A stretch of 41,344 bases of DNA from Opitutaceae bacterium. GTDB lineage: Bacteria; Verrucomicrobiota; Verrucomicrobiia; Opitutales; Opitutaceae. The stretch spans positions 1 through 41,344 of the forward strand of contig PLXR01000125.1 in NCBI GenBank assembly GCA_003151495.1, given 5' to 3'. Both the position numbers and the translations under genes were made by a program. Below the pieces are notes generated by a model, which searched no databases, was not told where the DNA came from, and was given only the letters and a program-made list of their open reading frames with translations. This document shows, one piece after another, positions 8,118-16,703 of the stretch (position 1 is the first letter of the stretch; every line of letters starts with the position of its first letter).

Positions 8118-8596
8118 GGCGACACCTTGAGCCTCTCCGCCTCGGGTGCGGCCGCCTCGATCAGGAAGGACCCCTCCTTGTAGGAGCGCAGCATGAAATG
8201 GGTGCTCGTCGAGAGGACTCCCTCGAGCGTCGACAGCTTCTCCGAGACGAACCCGGCGACCTTCTGGAGGCTCGGGCCCGACACGAAGATCAGCAGGTCG
8301 TACGAGCCGCTCATCAGGTAGCACGACTCCACCTCGTCAAAGCGGCTCAGGCGCTCGGCGAGGCGGTTGAAGCCCCCGCCGCGCTCCGGCGTCATCTTGA
8401 CCTCGATCACCGCTCGCACGGCCGCGGCCGACTCGCGGGAAAGGTCGAGGACGGGCCTCCAGCCGAGGAATATCCGGTCCTTCTTGAGCTGCTCCAGGTG
8501 CCGGTTGACCTCCGCCTCGGGAATGCCGGCAACCTGCGCCATCTGCGCCGTGGTGAGGTGACCGCCTTCGATGAGGAGCTTTAGGACCGGGTTCAT
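8114..8596 (-). CDS. Lrp/AsnC family transcriptional regulator
   Basis: The protein is 160 residues starting at the ATG at 8596. The N-terminal winged HTH spans residues about 2-50 (LIEGGHLTTAQMAQVAGIPE, then VNRHLEQLKKDRIFLGW). The C-terminal RAM ligand-binding domain follows (VIEVKMTPERGGGFNRLAER, SCYLMSGSYDLLIFVSG, and STSTHFMLRSYKEG). Lrp/AsnC proteins form dimers or octamers and respond to amino acids. The four-base overlap with the downstream aminotransferase gene indicates coexpression and probably shared metabolism. About 275 bases upstream, to the subtilase 3' end, hold no recognisable gene and presumably carry the promoter of this operon. Confidence 0.92.
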   Translation of the reverse strand: MNPVLKLLIEGGHLTTAQMAQVAGIPEAEVNRHLEQLKKDRIFLGWRPVLDLSRESAAAVRAVIEVKMTPERGGGFNRLAERLSRFDEVESCYLMSGSYDLLIFVSGPSLQKVAGFVSEKLSTLEGVLSTSTHFMLRSYKEGSFLIEAAAPEAERLKVSP

Positions 8597-8871
8597 GGGT
8601 GTGGGTGTGAGGGGTGAGTGTGTCCGGGTTGGCCGCGCCATGGCCACTCTTTTGGGGACGCAAAAGGAGCGGCCCCGCGCCCGGCGGAATCCTGGCGGGA
8701 AACGCCCCCGCTGCCGGCCCGGGGCTGTCCCAGAGGCCAGGGGCCCTTTCACGCCTGAGTCCGACGCGCCCAGACAGGCCGAGCACTGAAATCGAAATTC
8801 CCCCGGGGTGGCAAGCAATCATCGCCCCCGCGCTCTGCCGCCGGCCCCCCGCCCCGGGGGAGCCGCTTTGG

Positions 8872-10743
8872 TCACTTGCTGCCCTGGGCCAACTTCTGCC
8901 TGAGGAGGGCCACGCTCCCCTTGGGGCTCACGAGGTTCACCCGCCCCGACTTTTCGCACCCGTCCAGGATCAGCTGGCGGGCCTGCTCCGGGGTGAGCGC
9001 GGCGTCGAGTGCGAACAGCTTCGCGGCGAGGTTCGTCACCTGGGGCGACGCCATGGAGGTCCCGCTCAGCTTCAGGCGCTGGCCCCCGGGGATGTAGCTC
9101 TCAACCTCGTAGCCGTTGGCGTGCACGTTCACCATCGGGCCGAAGCTGGAGAACGAGGTCTCCTCGCCCGCCTGGTCCACCGCGCCGACCGTGATCATGT
9201 TCGGGAGCTGGAACGACGACGGGATGACCTCGTCAAACTTCACGTTGTTGTCGCTGTTGCCCGCCGCGACGACGAAGAGGATGTTCGGCGCGGTCTTGAG
9301 CGCGGCGAGGAGCCCGTCGCGGCCGATGTCGAAAATCTTCCTCGCCAGGGCCTTCCGCTCCTCCGCGGTGCCGCCGGCGCCATTCTGCTCAAGGGCCGTC
9401 TCCACGTCCTTGAGCGAGCCGCCCCAGCTCATGTTCACGACCCGCACGTTGTTCTGCTTGAAGTAGCCGACCATGGACAGGTAGGCGGCCGCGTCCTTCG
9501 TCGCCTGCTCCACGGTGGGCGTCTCGGGCACGAGGCGATAGTCGAAGGTGATCCGCCCCACGAGGAGCCGCGCGAAGGGATTGCCCGCGAGCGCGATCCC
9601 CGAGACGTGCGAGCCGTGGGCCCAGTCCGCCATGATGTTGAGCCCCTCGAGCGTGGGGGAGACCTGGTCGGGCTTGAGTTCCCCCATGTATTTCTTGACC
9701 GCCGACGCCTCCGGGCTGTCGACCGACGCCTGGAGGTCGATGAAGCCCTTCAGGCGACCGGTGAGCTCGGGGACATTCTGGACGAACTTGGCGATCGGGA
9801 AGATGAGTTCGGGAACGGGATTTGAGTGCAGGTCGAAGGCGTGCCCGTGGAGCCCCTCGGGGTCGGTGGCGAGGCGGTCATTGAAGATGGTGATGTCGAC
9901 CCCGGAATCCCAGATGCCGACCACCACCGGCGTCGCATGGTCGGCCGGATCCAGCTCGACCAGGCGGGGCGTCCACCGGTCCGGCTTTACCACGCTGTGG
10001 GCCGAGACGTAGCCCTCGAGGGCCGCGACGACCTGCGCCTTGTAGGGCAGGAAATTGACCAGCTGGTTCCGGATCGCCACGATCGTCCGGGCGACGTCGG
10101 CCGAGACCGCGCCCGTCTTCAGCGCCGCGGGGTCGACCTCCTTCTGGAGGGTCCCGACGAGGAGCGTCTGGCTCCGGATCTCGTAGCCCGCCTTCGCACT
10201 CTTGATCTCGTTCTGCACGAGGTCCCAGTCGAGGAGCTTCACCGACCGCTCGACCTCGGCCTGGAACCTCGCGCCGAAGTCGGGGCCCGCGCCGCCGTCG
10301 AGCCGCGCGCGAATCCAGGCCGCCGTGACAAAGGCCGTCGTCGCCCGCTTGCTCGGCTTCTCCTCAAGCGCACGCAATTCCTCCACCAGCTTGCCCGCCT
10401 GGGCGTAATCGCCGTCGAGGAGGGCGAGCGAGAGCATCGTAGACTTGAATCCCTGCAGGGTCGTCCGGTCCTTGATGTCATAGGCCGAGAGGTCGGCCCG
10501 GATGTCCTTCCCAAGCGCCGCCGCCAGCGCGCCGAACGCGTCGGGGTCGGTGACGATCAGCGAGGGCGCCTTCGCCACGGGGTAAGTGTGCCTCGGGAGG
10601 TCGTCAGCCTTCTCCACGACCTTCTTGGCGGGCGCGCCCGCGTCCGGGCTCCCCTGCGCAGGGCCGTGCGAACAGAGGAAAAGGGCTGCGGCGAGCGAGA
10701 GCAGGGGACGGATGGGGCCGAAAAGCACGTAATTGGGTTTCAT
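8872..10743 (-). CDS. Secreted S8 (subtilisin-like) serine peptidase
   Basis: I start at MKPNYVLF (10743), giving 623 residues; ten extra upstream codons are possible. A signal peptide (LLSLAAALFLCSHGPAQG) is followed by an N-terminal region of about 240 residues rich in helices, with no recognised domain. The catalytic triad is clear: D279 in GIWDSGVDI, H379 in AHGSHVSGIA and S563 in LSGTSMASP, with the oxyanion Asn in VVAAGNSDNN. The D-H distance is 100 residues against about 32 in subtilisin, so a large insertion sits between these elements. It is likely a periplasmic or extracellular protease. It is transcribed divergently from ffh. Confidence 0.92.
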   Translation of the reverse strand: MKPNYVLFGPIRPLLSLAAALFLCSHGPAQGSPDAGAPAKKVVEKADDLPRHTYPVAKAPSLIVTDPDAFGALAAALGKDIRADLSAYDIKDRTTLQGFKSTMLSLALLDGDYAQAGKLVEELRALEEKPSKRATTAFVTAAWIRARLDGGAGPDFGARFQAEVERSVKLLDWDLVQNEIKSAKAGYEIRSQTLLVGTLQKEVDPAALKTGAVSADVARTIVAIRNQLVNFLPYKAQVVAALEGYVSAHSVVKPDRWTPRLVELDPADHATPVVVGIWDSGVDITIFNDRLATDPEGLHGHAFDLHSNPVPELIFPIAKFVQNVPELTGRLKGFIDLQASVDSPEASAVKKYMGELKPDQVSPTLEGLNIMADWAHGSHVSGIALAGNPFARLLVGRITFDYRLVPETPTVEQATKDAAAYLSMVGYFKQNNVRVVNMSWGGSLKDVETALEQNGAGGTAEERKALARKIFDIGRDGLLAALKTAPNILFVVAAGNSDNNVKFDEVIPSSFQLPNMITVGAVDQAGEETSFSSFGPMVNVHANGYEVESYIPGGQRLKLSGTSMASPQVTNLAAKLFALDAALTPEQARQLILDGCEKSGRVNLVSPKGSVALLRQKLAQGSK

Positions 10744-10864
10744 TTGAGTCCGTGCATCCAATTGCTGGCCCATGCCCTAGGAAAGGAAAAACGGCTCAAC
10801 GCCGGGCGGCCCCCCCACCCCGGGGTTGCATTGGGGCCCCCGATGATGCATCCGGTGGGTTCCC

Positions 10865-12208
10865 ATGTTTGAATCCCTGACCGACAAACTCTCCTCCGCG
10901 CTGAGGAACCTGCGCGGCGTCGGCAAGCTCTCCGAGGAGAACATGGCGACGGCGCTGGCCGAGGTCCGCGCCGCCCTCCTCACGGCCGACGTCCACTTCA
11001 AGGTGGCCCGCGAATTCACGGAGCGGGTTCAGGCGGAGTGCGCCGGCCAGGAGGTCCTGAAGGGGGTCACCCCGGGCCAGCAGATCGTCAAGATCATCCA
11101 CGACGAGCTCGTGCGCCTCCTCGGCGAGGGTGCGACGACTCTCAGCACGGCCAAACCGATCCGGATTGTCATGGTGGGGCTCCACGGCTCGGGGAAGACG
11201 ACTTCGACGGCCAAGCTTGGCCGCCTGCTCAAGAAGCGCGGCTACAGGCCCTTCGTCGTCGCCTGCGACGTGTACCGGCCCGCGGCCATCGACCAGCTCG
11301 AGATCCTGGCCCGGCAGGAGGAGATCGGGTTCTACGCCGACCGCGTGTCAAAGGACGTGCCCGCGATCGGGAAGGCGGGCCTCTCGGCCGCCGCCGCGGC
11401 GGGCGCCGACGCGATCCTCTTCGACACGGCGGGCCGGCTCCAGATCGACGAGGGCCTGGTCGAGGAGGTGAAGCGCCTGGGCGCCGCCGTCTCCCCGGAC
11501 GAGGTGCTCCTCGTGGCCGACGGGGCCCTCGGCCAGGAGGCCGTGAACGTCGCGAAGGTCTTCCACGACGCCCTCCAGCTCACGGGCCTTGTCCTCACGA
11601 AGATGGACGGCGACGCCCGGGGCGGCGCCGCGCTCTCGATCAAGTCGATCACCGGGATCCCGATAAAGTTTGTCGGCACCGGCGAGAAGACGGACGACTT
11701 CGAGCCGTTCCATCCCGACCGGCTTGCATCCCGCATCCTGGGGATGGGGGACGTCGTCTCTCTCGTCGAGAAGGCCAAGGAGTCCATCGACGAGGGCGAG
11801 GCCGAGCGGATGGCCGAGAAGATGCGGAAGGCCGACTTCAACCTGGAGGATTTCCTGTCCCAGCTCCAGGCGGTGAAGAAGATGGGATCGATGCAGAGCA
11901 TCGTGGGGATGATCCCCGGGATGAGCGGGGTCCAGCTCGGGGACGACACGGAGCGCCAGATGAAGCGCACGGAGTCCATCATCAAGTCGATGACGATCCA
12001 GGAGCGGCGCAAGCCGGACATCCTCAACGGGAGCCGGCGCCAGCGCATCGCCAACGGCGCGGGGGTCAGGATCGCCGACGTGAACCAGCTTTTGAAGCAG
12101 TTCCAGCAGATGCAGAAGATGATGAAGATGATGCGCGGTGGGAACCAGAAGAAGCTCATGCGCCAGATGGAGGCCATGAAGGGCAAGGGCGGGTTTCCGG
12201 GGATGTGA
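10865..12208 (+). CDS. ffh: Signal recognition particle protein Ffh
   Basis: The protein is 447 residues with the complete SRP54 layout. The N domain is [20 protein letters not shown]. The G domain has a P-loop GLHGSGKT at residues 105-112, [23 protein letters not shown] and the GTGEK motif. The methionine-rich M domain ends in [17 protein letters not shown] and [13 protein letters not shown]. With 4.5S RNA it targets nascent membrane proteins to the FtsY receptor. No 4.5S RNA gene was recognised nearby. After the stop, a GC-rich inverted repeat (GCCCG/CGGGC around 12223-12241) lacks a T-run, so I do not call a terminator. Confidence 0.97.
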   Translation: MFESLTDKLSSALRNLRGVGKLSEENMATALAEVRAALLTADVHFKVAREFTERVQAECAGQEVLKGVTPGQQIVKIIHDELVRLLGEGATTLSTAKPIRIVMVGLHGSGKTTSTAKLGRLLKKRGYRPFVVACDVYRPAAIDQLEILARQEEIGFYADRVSKDVPAIGKAGLSAAAAAGADAILFDTAGRLQIDEGLVEEVKRLGAAVSPDEVLLVADGALGQEAVNVAKVFHDALQLTGLVLTKMDGDARGGAALSIKSITGIPIKFVGTGEKTDDFEPFHPDRLASRILGMGDVVSLVEKAKESIDEGEAERMAEKMRKADFNLEDFLSQLQAVKKMGSMQSIVGMIPGMSGVQLGDDTERQMKRTESIIKSMTIQERRKPDILNGSRRQRIANGAGVRIADVNQLLKQFQQMQKMMKMMRGGNQKKLMRQMEAMKGKGGFPGM

Positions 12209-12330
12209 GTTTGCCCGCAACGCCCGGATCCGGAACGGGCGGACGCCTGCCGTTAAGTAATTAGATTCCTGGTAGATACGCTGCGTGCCTCAACAGCGCG
12301 ACATCGGGATTGAAGGGCGAGATTCCTCTT

Positions 12331-12350
12331 GCAACACAGTGCAACACAGA
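12331..12350 (+). repeat. Tandem 10-bp direct repeat, candidate toxin-antitoxin operator
   Basis: GCAACACAGT is followed directly by GCAACACAGA, so nine of ten positions repeat. It ends 13 bases before the preferred antitoxin ATG at 12364. RHH antitoxins often repress their own operon by binding tandem short repeats spaced by about one helical turn, which this spacing fits. That role is inferred from position only. Confidence 0.45.
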
Positions 12351-12363
12351 TTGGGTTTCCGGC

Positions 12364-12612
12364 ATGCAAAAGACGGTTACCACGAGCGTGCGGTTGCCCC
12401 GGGACTTGAGACGGAAGGTCGAGCGCAAGGCAGCTTCCGCGGGCTGCGGAAGGAATCGGGTCATTATCAATGCGCTGGAATCCTACCTTCGCGAGGACGA
12501 GCAGGCGGCCTACGAGACCGAGGCCCGCCACCAATCGCAATTGGCCGCCAAGCTCGACCGTCCGGACACCGCTTGGGACAAGATGGTCGAGGGCGACTTT
12601 CCCGGGCGATGA
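12364..12612 (+). CDS. Ribbon-helix-helix antitoxin of a type II toxin-antitoxin pair
   Basis: The protein is 82 residues from the ATG at 12364; an earlier ATG at 12310 would add 18 residues and run across the tandem repeat, so I prefer the shorter form. The N-terminal RHH unit is VTTSVRLPRDLRRKVERKA with the second helix RNRVIINALESYLREDE. The acidic, Ala/Gln-rich C terminus (residues about 45-82, with DTAWDKMVEGDFPGR) fits a toxin-neutralising tail. The stop overlaps the next ATG (ATGA), typical of antitoxin-toxin pairs. It would bind and neutralise the MazF-like toxin and autoregulate the operon. Confidence 0.82.
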   Translation: MQKTVTTSVRLPRDLRRKVERKAASAGCGRNRVIINALESYLREDEQAAYETEARHQSQLAAKLDRPDTAWDKMVEGDFPGR

Positions 12613-12941
12613 CCTGGATTCGAGGAGACCTGCTTACCGCGGTGGTCCCGGGCGATCTTGGGAAACCCCGGCCCGTTGTAATTGTTCAGGCTGATGCATT
12701 CATGGAATACCATGCGTCAGTCACCGTTTGTCCGCTGACCACCCACCTGACGGGATTGCGCCTCTTTCGCATCATGGTCGCCCCGGACAAGAACAATGGG
12801 CTCGACGAGCCATCGGAGATCATGGTGGACAAGCTGAGTTCGCTTCGGCGTGAAAGGTTCGGACGCCCAATCGGCCGGTTGTCGGCCCGCGACTTGCGCG
12901 CCGTCGATGAGGCATTGCTTCGGTGGCTCGCATTGGGTTGA
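12609..12941 (+). CDS. MazF/PemK-family toxin (predicted endoribonuclease)
   Basis: The protein is 110 residues. It carries the MazF/PemK fold signature: an N-terminal RGDLLTAVVPGDLGKPRPVV strand-loop region, then VTVCPLTTHL and the C-terminal IMVDKLSSLRRERFGRPIGRL. The GKPRPVVIVQ segment and the Thr of PLTTHL correspond to the conserved Arg and Thr/Ser of MazF catalytic sites. MazF toxins cleave single-stranded RNA at short motifs and halt translation; the cleavage sequence cannot be predicted. It is translationally coupled to the RHH antitoxin. Confidence 0.85.
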   Translation: MTWIRGDLLTAVVPGDLGKPRPVVIVQADAFMEYHASVTVCPLTTHLTGLRLFRIMVAPDKNNGLDEPSEIMVDKLSSLRRERFGRPIGRLSARDLRAVDEALLRWLALG

Positions 12942-13037
12942 GCCCTCCCGACGATCCGTGCGCGCCAGCAATCGGGCCAACTTGCAACCGCCTGCTCGCA
13001 GATTGCACTGACGGCCTTGCTGCCGCAACTATTCCCC

Positions 13038-13610
13038 ATGGACCAGCTCCACATGTACCTGTTTCCCGTGGTTTGGTGGGGCTGGGCGATCTGCTGGTAC
13101 GTCACCAGCTTCTCTGCCAGCGCGCCGAAGCGTGTTCAGAATCCAGGTGCCCGCCTTTTTTACGTGTTCGAGTTGGTCATCGCGTTCGCTCTGTTCTCCT
13201 ACCCGCGGCTAGGAGTCGGTTGGCTGGGCCTGCGGATCGTGCCCCGATCAGAGTCGCTTTTCGTAATCGGGGCAATTCTGCTGGTTGCCGGACTGGCGTT
13301 TGCGTTATGGGCCCGGATGCACCTCGGCGGGAACTGGAGCGGACAGGTAACGCTCAAGGAGGGCCATCGCCTTATCCGCACGGGGCCTTACGCCCTAGTG
13401 CGCCACCCAATCTACACCGGCCTTTTGCTCGCCATGGTGGGCACCGCGGTCGCGATCGACGAGTACCGGGGCGTGCTCGCAGTGCTCATCGCCTTGCAGT
13501 CGTTCGTCCGGAAATACCGGCTGGAGGAGCGCTGGCTCACCGAGGAGTTCGGCAGCGAGTACGAGCAGTACAAGCTGGAGGTGAAAGCGCTGGTCCCAGG
13601 CGTCTTCTGA
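13038..13610 (+). CDS. Isoprenylcysteine carboxyl methyltransferase-family membrane protein
   Basis: The protein is 190 residues from the ATG at 13038 (MDQLHMYLFPVVWWGWAICW). It has four or five membrane segments. The C-terminal half shows the family core: HLGGNWSGQVTLKEGHRLI, RTGPYALVRHPIYTGLLLAM and EERWLTEEFGSEYEQYK. Eukaryotic members methylate prenylated cysteines using SAM; bacterial members (ICMT/PEMT-like) methylate unknown small molecules or lipids. It sits between two toxin-antitoxin-type genes without an obvious operon link. Codon use in this patch appears somewhat less GC-extreme than in ffh, consistent with acquired DNA, though I have not measured it. Confidence 0.82.
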   Translation: MDQLHMYLFPVVWWGWAICWYVTSFSASAPKRVQNPGARLFYVFELVIAFALFSYPRLGVGWLGLRIVPRSESLFVIGAILLVAGLAFALWARMHLGGNWSGQVTLKEGHRLIRTGPYALVRHPIYTGLLLAMVGTAVAIDEYRGVLAVLIALQSFVRKYRLEERWLTEEFGSEYEQYKLEVKALVPGVF

Positions 13611-13751
13611 TCCACCAGGGCCGGGGGACAAATCGGCCTCCATGGGACTCGAGGCTCCGCTGCCCGCATGACCCCGCTGGGAAATCAACTCTCACACGGA
13701 CGCCACTTGCGGATTGCCGACAACCGGAATCCGGACAGATATTTGTACAGA

Positions 13752-14033
13752 ATGAAGGCCTATTCTGTAACTGAGGCAAAGGCGAGGCTCGGCGCCCTCG
13801 CCGATATGGCCCTCAAGAAAGGTCCAATCTACATCCGAAGGGGCCAGCGGATCCTGCAGCTGGTTGAGGCGACGCCGAATGAGGCAATTCCCCTCCACAC
13901 TGAGGGACATTTTGCAGTCGTCGCGGAGCGGGCCGCATACCTGAATTCCCTTCCCATCGACTCGGAGCCGCTTAATCGATCAATCTTATATTCGGCTCGA
14001 CGCAAAGGCCGGGCCAGGACCCTAGCCGGTTGA
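13752..14033 (+). CDS. Orphan Phd/YefM-like antitoxin
   Basis: The protein is 93 residues beginning MKAYSVTEAKARLGALADMA, the classic Phd/YefM N-terminal fold, followed by the strand IYIRRGQRILQLVEA. The C-terminal half (HFAVVAERAAYLNSLPIDSE) would be the toxin-binding part. In this family the toxin normally follows within a few bases, often a PIN, Doc or RelE protein. Here the next 250 bases contain no intact toxin frame, so it is an orphan or the toxin has decayed. A TGTACA palindrome lies just before the ATG (13744-13749) and may serve autoregulation. Confidence 0.72.
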   Translation: MKAYSVTEAKARLGALADMALKKGPIYIRRGQRILQLVEATPNEAIPLHTEGHFAVVAERAAYLNSLPIDSEPLNRSILYSARRKGRARTLAG

Positions 14034-14196
14034 GGTCCCTCCAGACGGGACATTCGGACTGGACTACGTGACCCTTTTCGACTGCCTGCTCTTCGCCGCG
14101 GCGAAAACGGAGCCAATATCCGCGGTGCTGGACCATGTATCGGCCGAGCGTCGGCGTCACTTGCACCGAACCCTGGTCGCGGCGCTTCGCCTCTTC
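14023..14196 (-). pseudogene. Possible integrase N-terminal remnant (doubtful)
   Basis: On the minus strand, translation from about 14196 reads EEAKRRDQGSVQVTPTLGRY, then MVQHRGYWLRFRRGEEQAV. This resembles the arm-binding start of some tyrosine recombinases (basic, then GSV, a variable turn, then YWLRFR). There is no proper start, no catalytic domain, and the 3' end runs into the Phd-like gene. I keep it only as a weak hint that this patch had a mobile origin. It could equally be a chance open frame in GC-rich DNA. Confidence 0.15.
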
Positions 14197-14284
14197 TCCT
14201 GACGGTCGAGCGGTTTCCCGACCTCCAGCACATCGCTGGCAGGCGGGGTCGGAAGCCGCGGAAGGCGCAGAGACTGTCAATTTC
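14034..14284. other. Gene-poor stretch between the accessory patch and the amino-sugar locus
   Basis: I see no convincing intact gene in this stretch on either strand. A GTG-initiated frame (VTLFDCLLFAAAKTEPISAV) starting near 14068 is short and unrecognised, and would be the only candidate for a decayed toxin behind the Phd-like gene. The stretch ends at the first copy of the 34-bp AT-rich promoter element. Confidence 0.5.
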
Positions 14285-14338
14285 GTTAAAAACATCGTCA
14301 ATTGTGCCATTTTTTATCCGTGTTTGAGCCTGTAGGAT
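14285..14338 (+). promoter_or_regulatory. 34-bp operator plus -10 box, copy 1 (kinase/deacetylase promoter)
   Basis: The element at 14285-14318 begins GTTAAAAACATCGTC and ends GTGCCATTTTTTATC. It matches copy 2 at 31 of 34 positions and copy 3 at 29 of 34. Exactly 14 nt after it stands TAGGAT (14333-14338), a -10-like hexamer at the same spacing as in the other two copies. The T-run at the element end falls where a -35 would be, the geometry of an activator-dependent promoter. The predicted RNA start near 14345 leaves a leader of about 60 nt before the kinase ATG at 14407. Confidence 0.75.
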
Positions 14339-14406
14339 GGCGCACGGGAGCTTCTCCCAGGCGTCGACCGGCCAGAGTCCCTTCTTCGCCGAAGCCTCGA
14401 TAGCCC

Positions 14407-15837
14407 ATGTTAAAGATAACCCCTTTCCTCCGACCCCCGCTTGACCCGGATTTCCTCCCGGCCGCGCTGTGGAACCGGGCCTACCAGGGCCTGGTGGGCG
14501 CCGACGCGGGCGCGCGCGAGCAGGTCATCTCCCTTGAGCGCAGCGACGGGAGCGCGTCGCTCCACCGGAGCCGCGTCCTCGGTCCGGGCCATCCCGAGGC
14601 GGCGCTCAGCCTGCGCTACGCCGAGCGGCTCCTGAAGTTCCTCCTCTGGCAGAAGGGCGGCTGCGTGATCCGGATCGCCGGCGCGCCCGAGATCACCGCC
14701 CATCTCGCCGCCGTATACGGCCCCAAGGGCGAGCGGGCGTTCGACTCCGCATTCATGGGGGAGAAGGTCTACCGCCAGCCGTTCAGCGTCAGCTCGGCGC
14801 GGGAGGGGGACCTTCCCGCCGAGGGCGACATCGGCCTGCCCGTGGGCCGGCACCTCGAGGGCTGCAGGATCGGGTTCGACATCGGCGGCAGCGACCGGAA
14901 GGCAGCCGCCGTGATCGACGGCCGCGTGGTCTATTCCGAGGAGACGCCCTGGGACCCCTACTTCCAGAAGGACCCCTCCTACCACATCGAGGGCATCCAT
15001 GATTCCCTGAAGAAGGCCGCCGCCCACCTCCCAAGGGTTGACGCGATCGGGGGCAGCGCGGCGGGCATCTACGTGAACAACGAGGTCCGCGTGGCGTCGC
15101 TCTTCCGGGGGATCCCCGCCGACCGCTTCGAGAGCGACATCAGGAGGCTCTTCTTCACGCTCCAGGGGCGCTGGGGCGGCGTGCCCTTCGACGTGGCGAA
15201 CGACGGAGAGGTGGCCGCGCTCGCCGGGTCGATGTCGCTCGGCGACAATGCCGTCCTCGGGATCTCGATGGGGACGAGCCAGGCGGGCGGCTACGTGCGC
15301 CCGAGCGGGGACATTACCCCGTGGCTCAACGAGCTCGCGTTCGCGCCGGTGGACTACCGGCCCGACGCGCCGCGCGACGAATGGTCCGGGGACGCGGGCT
15401 GCGGGGTCCAGTACCTGTCGCAGCAGGCCGTCTCTCGCCTCGCCGACAAGGCCGGGTTCTCCTTCCCCCGGGAACTGCCCGCCCAGGACCGCCTGGTCGC
15501 CGTCCAGGCAGCGATGGCCTCGGGCGACGGCAGGGCGGAGCTCGTGTACGACTCGATGGGCTCCTACCTCGGGTACTCCATCGGGCACTATGCCGATTTC
15601 TACAACGTAAGGCACGCGCTCGTGATGGGGCGCGTCACCTCGGGAATCGGGGGCGAGAGGATACTCCTCCGGGCCCGGGAGGTGCTTGCGGCCGAGTTCC
15701 CGGCGGTCGCCTCCCGCACGCGCCTGAGGATGCCCGACGAGAAGGACAAGCGCCATGGCCAGGCGATCGCCGCGGCCAGCCTTCCCTCACTCCGCGAAAC
15801 TGCGGGCTCGCACGCGGCCCGAACAGATTCCAGATAG
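14407..15837 (+). CDS. ROK-like sugar kinase with N-terminal extension
   Basis: The protein is 476 residues. An N-terminal region of about 150 residues without a recognised motif precedes an ASKHA-type kinase core. The phosphate-1 loop is GFDIGGSDRKAAAVIDG (D158 in DIGGS), FDVANDGEVAALAGSM carries the ROK-like Asn-Asp, and LGISMGTSQAGGYV looks like the phosphate-2 glycine loop. The ROK zinc motif CxCGxxGC is not seen. By fold and context it probably phosphorylates a hexose or N-acetylhexosamine released by the GH20 enzyme; GlcNAc is the favoured guess. It is the first gene behind operator copy 1 and is followed five bases later by a PIG-L gene. Confidence 0.78.
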   Translation: MLKITPFLRPPLDPDFLPAALWNRAYQGLVGADAGAREQVISLERSDGSASLHRSRVLGPGHPEAALSLRYAERLLKFLLWQKGGCVIRIAGAPEITAHLAAVYGPKGERAFDSAFMGEKVYRQPFSVSSAREGDLPAEGDIGLPVGRHLEGCRIGFDIGGSDRKAAAVIDGRVVYSEETPWDPYFQKDPSYHIEGIHDSLKKAAAHLPRVDAIGGSAAGIYVNNEVRVASLFRGIPADRFESDIRRLFFTLQGRWGGVPFDVANDGEVAALAGSMSLGDNAVLGISMGTSQAGGYVRPSGDITPWLNELAFAPVDYRPDAPRDEWSGDAGCGVQYLSQQAVSRLADKAGFSFPRELPAQDRLVAVQAAMASGDGRAELVYDSMGSYLGYSIGHYADFYNVRHALVMGRVTSGIGGERILLRAREVLAAEFPAVASRTRLRMPDEKDKRHGQAIAAASLPSLRETAGSHAARTDSR

Positions 15838-15842
15838 AGGCC

Positions 15843-16694
15843 ATGAAATTCTCGAACCCAGCGGCCGACGTCTTCGTCCCGTCCGGCGGCCTCGAACCCG
15901 CCGAGGCCCTGAGGAGCGTGACCCACCTCTGCGTGTGCGCCCACCAGGACGACATAGAGATCATGGCCCAGTCGGGCATAAGCGACTGCATCGGCCAGCC
16001 CGGCAGGGCCTTCGGCGGGGTCGTCGTGACCAATGGCGCAGGGTCGCCCCGCACGGGCTCCTTCTCCTCCTACACCGACCAGCAGATGCAGGGGGTCCGC
16101 AGGGAGGAGCAGAGGGAGGCGGCGAGGCTCGGGCACTATGCGATCCAGCTCCAGCTCGCCCACCCGAGCGCCGACGTGAAGAGGCCGGGCCACGCGGGCG
16201 TCGCGGCGGACCTTGCCTCCATCTTCTCCGGATGCAGGCCGGACGTCGTGTTCCTTCACAATCCCGCCGACAAGCATGACACGCACGTCGCCGTGCTCCT
16301 GCGCTGCATCGAGGCGATCCGCTCGCTGCCCGCAGGGCAGCGGCCGGCGCGTGTCCTCGGCTGCGAGGTGTGGCGGGACCTCGACTGGCTCCCCGACGCC
16401 GACAAGGTCGCCCTCGATTCGGGCAGGCACCCCGAGCTTGCGAGGAAGCTCCTCGCCGTTTTCGACTCGCAGGTGGGCGGCGGCAAGCGCTACGACCTCG
16501 CGGCCATCGGCAGGAGGGCCGCCCACGCGACCTTCCACACGTCCCATGCCACCGACGCGTTCGCAGGCATCACCTGGGCCATGGACCTCACCCCCGTCAT
16601 CCGCGACGGCGGCCCGTCGGTCCACGACCTGGCCGCGTCGCTGGTCGCCAAGCTCGGCGAAGACGTCTCCAAGCGCATCAGGGCCTGGGCCTAG
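15843..16694 (+). CDS. PIG-L/LmbE-family deacetylase
   Basis: The protein is 283 residues. The zinc-binding PIG-L motif appears as AHQDDIE (H34, Q35, D36, D37), with Gln in place of the usual Pro. The second zinc element is KHDTH (H145 to H148). PIG-L enzymes remove the N-acetyl group from GlcNAc-containing substrates such as GlcNAc-PI, mycothiol or bacillithiol precursors and chitooligosaccharides. There is no signal peptide, so it acts in the cytoplasm. Cotranscription with the ROK-like kinase suggests it deacetylates free or phosphorylated N-acetylhexosamine. A matching domain is fused to a NagB-like domain at 25986-27953. Confidence 0.85.
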   Translation: MKFSNPAADVFVPSGGLEPAEALRSVTHLCVCAHQDDIEIMAQSGISDCIGQPGRAFGGVVVTNGAGSPRTGSFSSYTDQQMQGVRREEQREAARLGHYAIQLQLAHPSADVKRPGHAGVAADLASIFSGCRPDVVFLHNPADKHDTHVAVLLRCIEAIRSLPAGQRPARVLGCEVWRDLDWLPDADKVALDSGRHPELARKLLAVFDSQVGGGKRYDLAAIGRRAAHATFHTSHATDAFAGITWAMDLTPVIRDGGPSVHDLAASLVAKLGEDVSKRIRAWA

Positions 16695-16703
16695 GGCCGG
16701 CGT

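Noticed and set aside
12223..12241. Inverted repeat after ffh as a terminator
   Set aside because: The stem is short and no T-run follows.
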